Below, in pieces: positions 35,851 to 47,400 of a DNA stretch of 64,000 nucleotides. How positions within the stretch are numbered: the stretch's first letter is position 1; each line of letters starts with the position of its first letter. The translations under genes were made by a program, and so were the position numbers. Below the pieces are notes generated by a model. It made no database searches. It saw only the letters and a list, made by a program, of their open reading frames with translations, and was not told the DNA's origin. The DNA is from Bubalus kerabau (taxonomy: Eukaryota; Chordata; Mammalia; Artiodactyla; Bovidae), in contig NW_026577903.1 in the NCBI RefSeq assembly GCF_029407905.1, forward strand, positions 372,001 through 436,000, written 5' to 3'.

Positions 35851-37253
35851 TTCGAAGAAGAACTCTCGAGGTCTTTCTCGGGGTGTGGCAGGAAACCCTG
35901 GGTTCCCTCGACTTGTGCCCATGACCTCAGGGAGCTTAGCGGGGTTCCTCTGAGAAGTCAGGGATACTGTGGAGTTGAGAGGGGCTTCTCGGGACATCAC
36001 AGGGACTGGTGCAATTGAAGAGGACCTAATCTCGGATTGAGGCAGTAACGTCAGGGTTCCTCTCCATTTCTGACTCGGATAGCAGGGTCCCTGCAGAGTT
36101 GGGACAGGAGAGTCAGACCTCGTCTTGTGTGGAGTAATGGAACTCCGCTTGCCTCTCGAGTTGTTCACGGGATGACAGGCCACCTGTCGAGTTGTATGTG
36201 GAATCTGCGGTTTTGGGGGACGATGCACAGGGGTGTCAGTGCCCCTTCGTGTTGTGCCTTCATCCACAGGGTTACCTTCGAAGAGGTGACCGGGCATCGG
36301 GATCTTATCAATAGCGGACCAGGAAATCGGGGTCTTTCGGCATGTGGCACCAACACGAGGCTACGTCTCGACTTCCCTCGTGAGACTGGCCTCATCCTGA
36401 GGTTCGCCGGGAAGCCTGGGAACCCCTTCCAGACAAAGCAGGGGAATCGACCCTCCTGTCGCCATTAGGAGGGGAGAAGAGGCTCAGCTGAAGCGGTGCT
36501 GGGAACCTCCATGTTCTCCTCGAGTGAGACCGGGGTGTCAGGGAAATTTGGGGGTCGCATCAAGGGTGCCAAGTACCGTTTCACACTTCAAGACGGAACA
36601 TGGGACTTCCCTGGAGACGCTATAGCTGACAGGGGCCTCATATTTCGATGACGGAGGAGCCACGTTGTTTTTCTCCAGTTGCCGCGGGATTCTCGAATTA
36701 CAATGGGGAATACAGGCTTCCTCTTGTGTTGGCCCAGGGAAGTCCAATCATCCATTCGAGTTGCGAGGGAGAGCTGGGGATTGCACTTGAGTCAATGCAG
36801 GACAAAAAAGACCTCATTTAGGCTTGTGTCCAGGACCGAGTTTTCCTCTACAGGGGCAACACGGATCTCGGGATCCCATTCCAGACTCACCCAAGTAGTC
36901 AGGCCTCGGCTCGAGGCGAAGCAACGGACTCTGCACTCCTCTAGAGTAGCGACGTGTATCTCTTGGAGGCTACTGAGTGGCCTAAAGGTAGTCAGGCCTC
37001 CAGTGGAGTTTGGATAGTGGACTCGGGATTGCTCTCTAGGTCATGTAGGAAAAGAAGGCCCTCATCTTACGATGATGGGGGCGTCTCGTGAGTTTTCTCA
37101 AGTGGCGGTGCCAGTGTGGGGTTTTCATGAGGTAGGATGGGGAGCGCAGGGAGCCTCTCGTGTGGCGCCAGGGAAGTTAGGTTTCAATGGGCGTGGCGAG
37201 GGGAATGCGTCATTGCTCTCCAGTCATGGTAGGGTATCGGGCCTCAAGACGCG
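35851..37253. repeat. Satellite I monomer M12 (1403 bp)
   Basis: Subtype B throughout. Confidence 0.82.
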
Positions 37254-38655
37254 GTAAAGAAGGACTCTCAAGGTCTTTCTCAGAATGCAGCAGGAAACCC
37301 TGGGTTCACTCGACTTGTGCCAGTGACCGCAGAGAGCTTCTGAGGGTGCCTCTGAGAATCAGGGATACTGTGGAGTTTTAGGGGCCTCTCGGGACTCCAC
37401 TGGGTATGGCGCAATGGAAGAGGGCCTCATTTCGAGTTGATGCAGGAACGTCAGGTTTCATCTACATTTCTGACTCCGATCGCACGGTCCCTGCAGAATT
37501 GGGAAAGGAGAGTCAGGCCTTCTCTTGTGTGGAGGAACGGAACTCCGCATGCCTCTCTAGTTCTTCAAGGGATGACAGGACACTTGTCGATCTGTGTTTG
37601 GAATCTGCGTGTTTTTCCGTACTATGCATGGGGATGTCAGTACCCCTTCGTGTTGTGCATTCATCCACAGGTTTGCTTTCGAAGAGGTGTCCTGGCATCG
37701 GGTTCTTATTAAGAGCGGACCGGGAAATCGGGGTCTTTCCGCATGTGGCACCACCCACCAGGCTACGTCTCGAATTTCCTTGTGAGACCGGCCTCATCCT
37801 GACGTGCGCCGGGAAGGTCGGAACCCCTTGCAGACAAAGCAGGGGAATCGACCCTCCTGTCTCGATCAGGAGGGGAGAAGGGGCACAGATGAGGTGATGC
37901 CGGGAACCTCGGTGTTCCCTTCCAGTGAGACCAGTGTGTTGGGGAACTTTTGGGGTCACATCAAAGGTGCCAAGTACTGTATCGCACTTCAAGATGGAAC
38001 ATAAGACTTCTTTCGAGACGCTGTAGCGGCAATGGCCACATCTTGCGATGAAGAGGGAACGACGTGGTTTTTCTCGAGTTGTGGCGGGATTCTTGAGTTA
38101 CAACGGGAAATTCAGGCTTCCTCTTCTGTTGGCCCAGGGAAGTCCAGTCTTCCATTCGAGTTGCGAGGGAGAGTTGGGGATTGCTCTCGAGTCACTGCAG
38201 GAAAACAGAGACCTCATCTAGGCTTGTGTCCAGGACCTAATGTTTCTCTCCAGGGGCGACAGGGATCTCCGGTTCACATATCAGACACACCCGAGGAGTC
38301 AGGCCTCGCCTCGAGGGGAAGGAAAAGACTCCGCTCTCCTCTCGAGTCGCGACGGGTATGTCTTGGAGTCCACTGAGTGACCAAAAGGGAGTCAAGCCTA
38401 CTGTGGAGTTTGGAGAGAGGACTCGGGATTGCTCTCCAGGCCATGCTAGAAAAGAAGGCCGTCATGTCGCGAAAATGGGGGCGTCTCGTGGGTTTTCTCT
38501 ATCTGTGGCGCCAGTGTTTGGTTTCTCACGAGGTATGACGGGGAGCTCAGGGAGCCTCTCGTGTGGCGCCAGGGAAGTCAGGGCTTCATGAGTGTAGCAG
38601 AGGGAGTGCGTCATTGCCCTCGAGTCATGGTAGGGGAATCAGGCCTCAAAATGCG
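37254..38655. repeat. Satellite I monomer M13 (1402 bp)
   Basis: Subtype B. Its length equals the unit length I recall for the published bovine satellite I monomer. Confidence 0.82.
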
Positions 38656-40076
38656 TTGAAGAAGGACTCTTGAGTTCTTTCTATGGTGGTGGCAGTAAAC
38701 CCTGGGCTCACTCGAATTGTGCTGGTGACCTCAGGGAGCTTCTCAGGGTGCCTCTGAGAAGTCAGGGATACTGTGGAGCTGGGACGCGTCTCTCGGGACT
38801 CCACTGGGTTTCGTGCAATGGAAGAGGTCCTAATCTCGAGTGGAGGCAGGAACCTCAGCGTTCCTCTCGTGACTTCACTGGCGCTGGTCTGATTCGGATC
38901 GCAAAGTCCCTCCAGAGTTGGGACAGGAGAGTCAGGCATAATCTTGTGTAGAGGAATGAAACCCCACTTGCCTCTCGAGTTCTTCAGGGGTGACAAGCCA
39001 CTTGTTGAGCTATATGTGGAACCTGCGGGTTTTTCCGGACGATGCACGAGGGTGTCAGTGCCCCTTTGTGTTGTGCCTTCATCCACAGGGTTGCCTTCGA
39101 AGAGCCGTCCGGGCCTCGGGTACTTCTCAAGGGCGGACCGGGGAATCGGGGGCGTTCGGCATGTGGCACCACCCACGTGGCTCGTCTCGAATTTCCTCGT
39201 GAGACCGGCCTCATCCTGAGGTGCGCCGGGAAGGCCGGGAACCCCTGCCAGACCACGCAGGGGAATCTCCTCTCCTGTCGCGATCAGGAGGGGAGAAGGG
39301 GCTCAGAGGAAGCGGTGCCGGGACTATTGGTGTTCCCCTCGAGGGAACCCGGCGTGTCGGGGGACTCTTGGGGGTCACAGGAAGGCTGTCAGGGACCGTT
39401 TCGCCCTTCAGGGCGGAACAGGGGACTTCCCTTGAGACGCCGTCGCGGGCAAGGGCCTCATCTTGCCAAGAGGTGGGAACCACGTGGTTTTTCTCGAGTT
39501 GCGGCGGCATTCTCGAGTTACGACGGGGATCTCAGCCTTCCCCTTGGGTTGGCCCTGGGAAGCCCAATCTTCCACTCGGGTTGCGAGGGAAAGCTGGGGG
39601 TTGCGCTCGAGTCACGGCAGGGCCGAAGAGACCTCACCTAGGCGTGTGTCCGGGACCTAATATTCCTCTCCAGGGAAGGCAGGGATCTCGGGGTTGCATT
39701 CCAGGCTCCCCCGGGGAGTCAGGCCTCGTCTCGAGGGGAAGCCAAGGACTCCGCTCTCCTCTCGAGTCGCGACGCGGGTCTCTTGGAGACCCCTGAGCGG
39801 CCTCAAGGGAGTCCAGCCTCCTCTTCCGTTTGGAGAGAGGACCCGGGATTGCTCTCCAGGCCATGCAGGAAAAGAAGGCCCTCAGCTCGCGAGAACGGGT
39901 GCGTGTCAGGGTTTTCATCGAGCTGCGGCGCCTGTGGGGGTTTTCTCCCGAGGCACGACGAGGATCTCAGGGAGCCTCTCGTGCGGCGCCAGGGAAGTCA
40001 GGTCTCCATGCGCGTGGCGAGGGGGAGCGCGTCCTGGCTCTCGAGTCACGGGAGGGGACTAGGGCCTCGAGACGCG
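38656..40076. repeat. Satellite I monomer M14 (1421 bp)
   Basis: Starts as subtype B with the ~19-bp length variant near 38866 (tgacttcactggcgctgg) and switches to A near 39.1 kb (gggcctcgggtacttctc). Two CACGTG motifs at 39174 and 39481. Confidence 0.82.
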
Positions 40077-41479
40077 TTGAAGAAGGACTCTCGAGGTCTT
40101 TGTCGGGGGGCGGCGGGAAACCCTCGTTTCCCTCGCCTTCTGCCGGGGACCTTAGGGAACTTCCCAAGGTGCCTCTGAGAGGCGAGGGATCCTGTGGAGG
40201 TGGCGGGGCCCCTCGGGACTCCGCTGGGTCTGGCGCAACGGAAGAGGGCCTCATCTCGAGGGGAGGCAGGAACCTCAGGCTTCCTCTCTGTTTCGGACTC
40301 CGACCGCAGGGTCCCTGCAGAGTTGGGACAGGAGAGTCAGGCCTCGTCTTGTCTGAGGAAGGGAACCCCGCTGGCCTCTCGAGTTGCTCAGGGGGTCTAA
40401 GGCCCCTCGTCGAGGTGTGTGGAACCCGCGGGTCTTTGCGGACGATGCACGGGGGTGGCAGTGCCCCTTCGTGTTGTGCCTTCACCCACAGGGTTGACTT
40501 CGAAGAGGGGTCCGGGCCTCGGGTCCTTCTCAAGGGCGGACTGGGGAATCGGGGGCGTTCGGCATGTGGCCCCACCCACGTGGCTCGTCTCGAATTTCCT
40601 CGTGAGACCGGCCTCATCCTGAGGTGCGCCGGGAAGGCCGGGAACCCCTTCCAGACCACGCAGGGGAATCGCCTCTCCTGTCGCGATCAGGAGGGGAGAA
40701 GGGGCTCAGAGGAAGCGGTGCCGGTACCCTCGGTGTTCCCCTCAGGGGACCCCGGCGTGTCGGGGGACTTTTTGGGGTCGCAGGAAGGCTGTCAGGGACC
40801 GTTTCTCCCTTCAGGGCGGAACAGGGGACTTCCCTTGAGACGCCGTCGCGGTCAAGGGCCTCATCTTGCCAAGAGGTGTGAACCACGTGGTTTGTCTCGA
40901 GTTGCGGCGGCATTCTCGAGTTACGACGGGGATCTCAGCCTTCCCCTTGGGTTGGCCCTGGGAAGCCCAATCTTCCCCTCGGGTTGCGAGGGAAAGCTGG
41001 GGGTTGCGCTCGAGTCACTGCAGGGCCGAAGAGACCTCACCTAGGCGTGTGTCCCGGACCTAATATTCCTCTCCAGGGAAGGCAGGGATCTCGGGGTTGC
41101 ATTCCAGGCTCCCCCGGGGAGTCAGGCCTCGTCTCGAGGGGAAGCCAAGGACTCTGCTCTCCTCCCGAGTCGCGACGTGGATATCTTGGTGCCCCCTGAG
41201 TGGCCTCAAGGGAGTCCAGCCTCCTCTTCACTTTTGAGAGAGGACTCGTGATTACTCTCCAGGCCAGGCAGGAAAAGAAGGCCCTCACCTCGCGAGGACG
41301 GGGGCATCTCAGGGGTTTCCTCGAGCTGCGGCACCCGTGGGGGTTTTCTCCCGAGGCACGACGAGGATCTCAGGGAGCCTCTCGTGCGGTTCCAGGGAAG
41401 TCATGTCTCCATGCACGTAGCGAGAAGGAGCGCGTCATTGTTCTCGAGTCATGGGAGGGGACTAGGGCCTCAAGACGCG
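40077..41479. repeat. Satellite I monomer M15 (1403 bp)
   Basis: Subtype A, the GC-richest monomer, with two CACGTG motifs at 40577 and 40884. A 404-codon open frame (39830-41044) overlaps it. I treat that as a stop-poor repeat frame and not as a gene. Confidence 0.82.
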
Positions 41480-44400
41480 TTGAAGAAGGACTCTCGATGT
41501 CTTTCTCGGGTTGCAGCGGGAAACCCTCGTTTCCCCCGACTTCTGCCAGGGACCTGAGGAAACTTCCCAGGGTGCCTCTGAGAGGTGAGGGACGCTGTGG
41601 ATTTGGCGGGGCCTCTCGGGACTCCACTGGGTTTGTCGCAATGGAAGAGGGCCTCATCTCGAGTGGAGGCAGGAACCTCAGGCTTCCTCTCCAATTCTGA
41701 CTCTGATCGTAGTGTCCCTGCAGAGTTGGGACAGGAGAGTCAGGCTATGTCTTTTCTGAGGAATGGAACTCCGCTTGCCTGTCGAGTTGTTCATGGGGTT
41801 TCAGGCCCCTTGTCAAACTGTGTGTGGAATCTGCAGGTTTTTCCAGACGATGCATGGGGGTGTCAGTGACCCTTCGTTTTGTGTCTTCATCCACAGGGTT
41901 GCCTTCGAAGAGGTGTCCGGGCATAGTGTTCTTATGAAGAGCGGACTGGGAAATCGGGGTCGTTCAGCATTTGGCACCACCCACGTGGCTAGTCTCGAAT
42001 TTCCTCATGAAACCGGCCTCATCCTGAGGTGTGCCGCGAAGGTCATGAAACCCTTCCAGACAAAGCAGAGGAATCGACCCTCCTGTGGCGATCAGGAGGG
42101 GAGAAGTGGCTCAGATGAAGTGCTGCTGGGAACCTCGGTGTTTCCCTCAAGTGAGACAGGTATGTCGGGTAACTTTTGGGGTCGCATAACGCGTTCCAAG
42201 TACCGTTTCGCTCTTCCAATTGGAACGTGGGACTTCTCTTGGGGTGCTCCAGCGGGCAAGGGCCTCATCTTGGAATGACTGGGGAACCACTTGGTTTTTC
42301 TCTAGTTGCAGTGGGATATTTGAGTTACCACAGGGAATTCATGCTTCCTCTTGTGTTGGCCCACAAAAGTCTTATCTTCCATTCGAGATTCGAGGAAGAG
42401 CTGGAGGTGCGCTCTAGTCACTGAAGGCAAAAGAGACCCCACCAAGGCTTGTGTGCAGGACCTAATGTTCATGTCAAGGGGCGACAGGAATCTCGGGGTT
42501 GCATTCCAGACTCACCCTGGAGTCAGGCCTCGTCTCGAGGGGAAGCAAAGGACTCTGCTCTCCTCTCGAGTCGGACGGGTATGTCTTGGAGCCCACTGAG
42601 TGGCTTAAAGGGAGTCAAACCTCCTCTGGTGTTTGGAGGGAGGACACGGGATTGCTCTCCAGGCAATGCAGGAAATGAAGTCCCTCATCTCCCGATGACT
42701 GGGGCGTCTCGTAGGTTTTCTCGAGCTGTGGCGCTAGTGTGGGGTTTCTCACGAAGTAAGACTGGGAGCTCAGTGAGCCTCTCATGTGGTGCCAGGGCAG
42801 TCAGGTCTCTATGCACGTGGTGAGAGGGAGCCCGTCATTGTTCTCGAGTCATGGTAGGGGAATTGGGCCTGAAAACGTGTTAAAGAAGGACTCTCGAGGT
42901 CTTTCTTGGGTTGCAGCAGGAAACCCTGGGTTCCATCGACTTGTGCCAGTGACCTCAGGAAGCTTCTCAGCGTGCCTCTGAGAAGTCAGGGTCACTGTGG
43001 AGTTGGGAGGGGCCTCTCGGAACTCCACTGGGTTTGGTGCAATGGAAGAGGGCCTCATGACAAGTTGAGGCAGGAACCACAGGGTTCCTCTCCTGGCTTC
43101 GAATGCGCCGGATCTGACTCGGATCGCAGAGTCCCTGCAGAGTTGAGACAGGAGAGTCAGGCCTCGTCTTGTGTGGAGGAATGGAACTCCGCTTGACTCT
43201 CGCGTTGTTCATGGGGTGACAGGCCACTTGTCGATTTGTATGTGGAACTTGCGGGTTTTTCTGGACGATGCACTAGGGTGTCACTGCCCCTTCGTGTTGT
43301 GCCTTGTTCCACAGGATTGCCTTCGAGTTGGGTTCTGCCATCGGGTTCTTATCAAGAGCGGACCAGGGAATCGGGGTCTTTTGGCATGCCGCACCACCCA
43401 CGAGGCTATGTCTCGAATTTCCTCGTGAGACTGGCCTCAGCTTGATGTGCGCCAGGAAGGTCGGGAACGCCTTCCAGACAAAGCAGGGGAATCGAACCTC
43501 CTGTCGCGATCAAGAGGGGAGAAGAGTCTCAGATGAAGTGGTGCCGGGAACCTCGGTGTTCTCCTCAAGTGAGACTGGTATGTCGGGGAACTTTTGGGGT
43601 CACATCAAGGGTTCCAAGTAACTTTTCGCTCTTCAATACGCAACGTGGGACTTCTCTTGAGACGCTGTAGCGGGCAAGGGCCTCATCTTTCGAGGACGGG
43701 GGAACCACGTGGTTTTTCTTGAGTTGGGGCGGGATTCTCGAGTTACAACCAGGAATTCAGGCTTCCTCTTCAACTGGCCCAGGGAAGTCCAGTTTTCATT
43801 CGAATTGTGAGTTAGAACTGGGGATTATTCTCGAGACACTGCAGGGCCAAATAGACCTCATCTAGGCTTGTGTCCAGGACCTAATGTTCCTCTGCTGGGG
43901 CGAAAGCAATCTCAGCATTGCATTCTCGACTCACCCGGGGAGTCAGACCTCGTCTCGAGGGGAAGCCAAGGACACCGCTCTCCTGTCAAGTCGCTACGGG
44001 TATATCTTGGAGCTCACTGTGTGGCCTAAAATGAGTCAAGCCTCCTGTGGAGTTTGGAGAGAGGACTCAGGATTGCTCTCCAGGCCATACAGCAAAAGAA
44101 GGCCCTCATCTCGTGAGGACTGGGGCGTCTCGTGGGTATTCTCGAGCTGCGGCTCCAGTGTGGTGTTGCTCACGAGGTATAATGGGGAGCTCAGGGAGCC
44201 TCTCCTGTGGCGCCAGGGAAGTCAGGTTTCTATGTGCGTGGCTAGGGGGAGCGCGTCATTGCTCTCGAGTCATGGTAGGGGAATCGCAACTCAAGACGCG
44301 TTGAAGAAGGACTCTCGAGGTCTTTTACGGGTTGGGGCAGGAAACCCTTGGTTCCCTTGACTTGTGCCGGTGATCTCAGGAAGGTCTAAGGGTGCCTCTG

Positions 44401-47400
44401 AGAAGTCAGGGATACTGAGCAGTTGGGAGGGGTCTCTCGGGACTCCACTGGGTTCGGTGCAATGGAAGAGGGCCTCATCTCGAGTGGAGGCAGGAAACTC
44501 ATGTTTCCTCTCCTGACTTCCCCTGGGCCAGATCTGACTCGGATCGCAGTTTCGCTGCAGAGTTCGAACAGGAGAGTCAGGCCTCGTCTTGTGTGGAGGA
44601 ATGGAACTCTGCTTGCCTCTCCATTTGTTCATGGGGTGACAGGTCACTTCTTGAGCTGTGTGTGGTACCTGCGGGTTTCTCCGGACGATACCCAGGGGTG
44701 TCAGTGCCCCTAAGTGTTGTGCCTTCATCAAAAGGGTTATCTTCAAAGAGGTGTCCGGGCATCAGGATCTTATCAAGAGCGGACCGGGAAATCGGGGTCT
44801 TTCGGCATGTGTCACCATCCACGTGGCTATGTCTCGAATATCCTCGTGAAACCGGCCTCATCCTGAGATGCACCGGGAAAGGTGGGAACCCCTTCAAGAC
44901 AAAACAGGGGAATCGACCCTCCTGTCGCGATCAGGAGGGGAGAAGGGGCCCAGATGTAGTGGTGCCGGGAACCTCGGTGTTCTCCTCGAGTCAGACTGGT
45001 GTGTCGAGGAACTTTTGAGGGCTCATCATGGGTGCCAATACCGTTTCGCACTTCAAGACGGAACGTGGGACTTCTCTTGAGACGCTGTAGGGGGCAACGG
45101 CCTCATCTTGGGATGACGGGGGAACCACGTGGCGTTTCTCGAGTTGTGGCGGGATTCTCGAGTTTCGACGGGGAATACAGTCTTCCTCATGTGTTGGGCC
45201 AGGGAAGTCCTATCTTCCATTCGAGTTTAAAGGGAGAGCTGGGGATTGCTCTCGAGTCACTGCAGGGCAAAATAGACCTCATCTAGGCTTGTGTCCAGGA
45301 CTTAATGCTCGTCCCTAGGGGCGACAGGGATCTTGGGGTTGCATACCAGACTCACCCGGGGAATCAGGCCTCGTCTCGAGGGGAAGCAAAGAACTCCGCT
45401 GTCCTTTTGAGTCGCGATGGGTATCTCTTGGAGCCCACTGTTTGCCCTAAAGGGAGTCAAGCCTCCTGTGGTGTTTGGATAGAGGACTCGGGATTCCTCT
45501 CCAGGCCATGCAGGAAAAGAAGGCCCTCATCTCTCGATGATGGCGGCGTCTCGTGGGTTTTCTAGACTGCTGCGCTAGTGCCAGGTTTCTGACGAGGTAC
45601 GAGAGGGAGCTCAGGGAGCCTCTCGTGTGGCGCCAGGGAAGTCAGGTCCCCATGAGATGGCTAGGGGGAGCTCGTCATTGCTCTCGAGTCATGGTAGGGT
45701 AATCGGGCCTCAAGACGGGTTGAAGAAGGACTCTCGAGGTCTTTCTCGAGTCACTGCATAAAACCCAGGGTTCCCTTGACTTGTGCCTGCGACCTCAGGG
45801 AGCTTCTCAGAGTGCCTCTGAGAAGTCAGGGATACTGTGCAGTTTGGAGGGGCCTCTCGAGACTCCTCTGCATTTGGTGGAATGTAAGAGGGACTCATCT
45901 CGAGTTGAAGCAGGAACCTCAGTGTTCCTCTCCATTTCTGACTCAGATCGCAAGGTCCCTGCATGTTGGTACAGGAGAGTCAGGCCTCGTCTTTTCTGGA
46001 GGATGGGACTCCTCTTGCCTCTCGAGTTGTTCTCGAGGTGACAGGCCACTTGTCGAGCTGTGTGTGTAACCTGCCCGTTTTTCCGGATGATGCACAGGTG
46101 TGTTAGTGCCCCTTCGTGTTGTACCTTCATACTCAAGGCTGCCTTCCAAGTGGTGTCCGAGCATCGGATTCTTATCAAGAGCGGACCGGGAAATTGGAGT
46201 CTTTCAGCAAGTGGCACCACCCACAAAGCTACGTATCGAATTTCCCCATGAGACCGGCCTCATCCTGAGTTGTGCAGGGAAGGTCGGGCCCCCTTGCAGA
46301 CAAAGCAGGGGAATCGACCCACCGGTCACGATCAGGAGGGGAGAAGGGGCTTAAATGAAGTGGTGCCGGGAACCTCGGTGTTCCCCTTGAGTGAGACCGG
46401 CGTGTTGGGGGACTTTTGGGGTCGCATCAAGGGTGCCAAGTACCGTTTCGCATTTCAAGACGGAACCTGGGACATCTTTTGAAACGCTGTAGCGGGCAAG
46501 GGCCTCATCTTGCGATGACGGGAGAACCACGTGGTTTTGCTCGAGTTGCGGCGGGATTCTCGAGTTATGACCGGGAATTTAGGCTTCCTTTTGTTGGCCT
46601 TGAAATCCAATCTTCCATTCGGGTTGCGAGGGGGAGCTGGGGATTGCGCTAGAGTCACTGCAGGGCAAAAGAGACCTAATCTAGGCTTGTGTCCGGGATC
46701 TAACGTTGCTCTCCAGGGGCGACAGGGATCTCGGGTTTGCATTCCAGACTCATCCGGGGAGTCAGTTCTCACCTCGAGGGTAAGCAAAGAATTCCGCTCT
46801 CGTCTCGAGTCGCGATGGGTATCTCTTGGAGCCCACTGTGTGTACTAAAGGGAGTCAAGCCTCCTGTGGAGTTTGGAGAGAGGACTCGGGATTGGACTCC
46901 AGGCCATGCAGGAAAAGAAGGCCCTCATCTCGAGATGACGGTGGCGTCTCGTGGGTTTTCTCGAGCTGCTGCGCCAGTGTGGGGTGTCTCATGAAGTACC
47001 ACGGGGATCTCAGGGAGCCTCTTGTGTGGCGCCAGGAAAATCCAGTATTCCATTCGAGTTGCAATTTAGAACTGGGGATTGCTCTCCAGTCACTGCAGGG
47101 CAAAATAGACCTCATCTACGCTTGTGTCCAGTACCCAGTGTTCCACTACTGGGCCAACAGGGATCTCAGGGTTGCATTCTCGACTCACCCGGAGAGTCAG
47201 GCCTCGTCTTGAGGGGAAAAAAAGGACTCCGCTCTCCTGTCGAGTCGCGACGGGTATCTCTTGGAGCCCACTGCGTGGCGTAAAGGGAGTGAAGCCTCCT
47301 ATGGAGTTTGGAGAGATGACTCGGGATTGTTTTCCTGGCCATGCAGGAAAAAAGGCCCTCATCTCGCGATGACAGGGGCATCTCGTGGGTTTTCTCCAGC

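Larger units (their letters stand above)
19845..41479. repeat. Satellite I higher-order unit, copy 1 (15 monomers)
   Basis: Fifteen monomers (M1-M15) whose order, lengths and private variants all recur 21,635-21,637 bp downstream. In the A/B subtype code, scored just after each landmark, the order is A BBBB AA BBB A BBB A. The offset is 21,635 at 19845 and 21,637 from about 20.2 kb on. Differences from copy 2 are visible only up to 20673. One example is one base fewer near 20181. Another is ggaggagag at 20458 against ggagggggag-type sequence downstream. The last I saw is g at 20673 versus a at 42310. After that I found none. Confidence 0.9.

Noticed and set aside
39830..41044. 404-codon open frame in satellite I, repeated identically at 61467-62681
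   Set aside because: It lies in GC-rich tandem repeats with few stops. The monomer length is not a multiple of three, equivalent frames in other monomers are interrupted, and long frames also exist on the opposite strand. No domain is recognisable.
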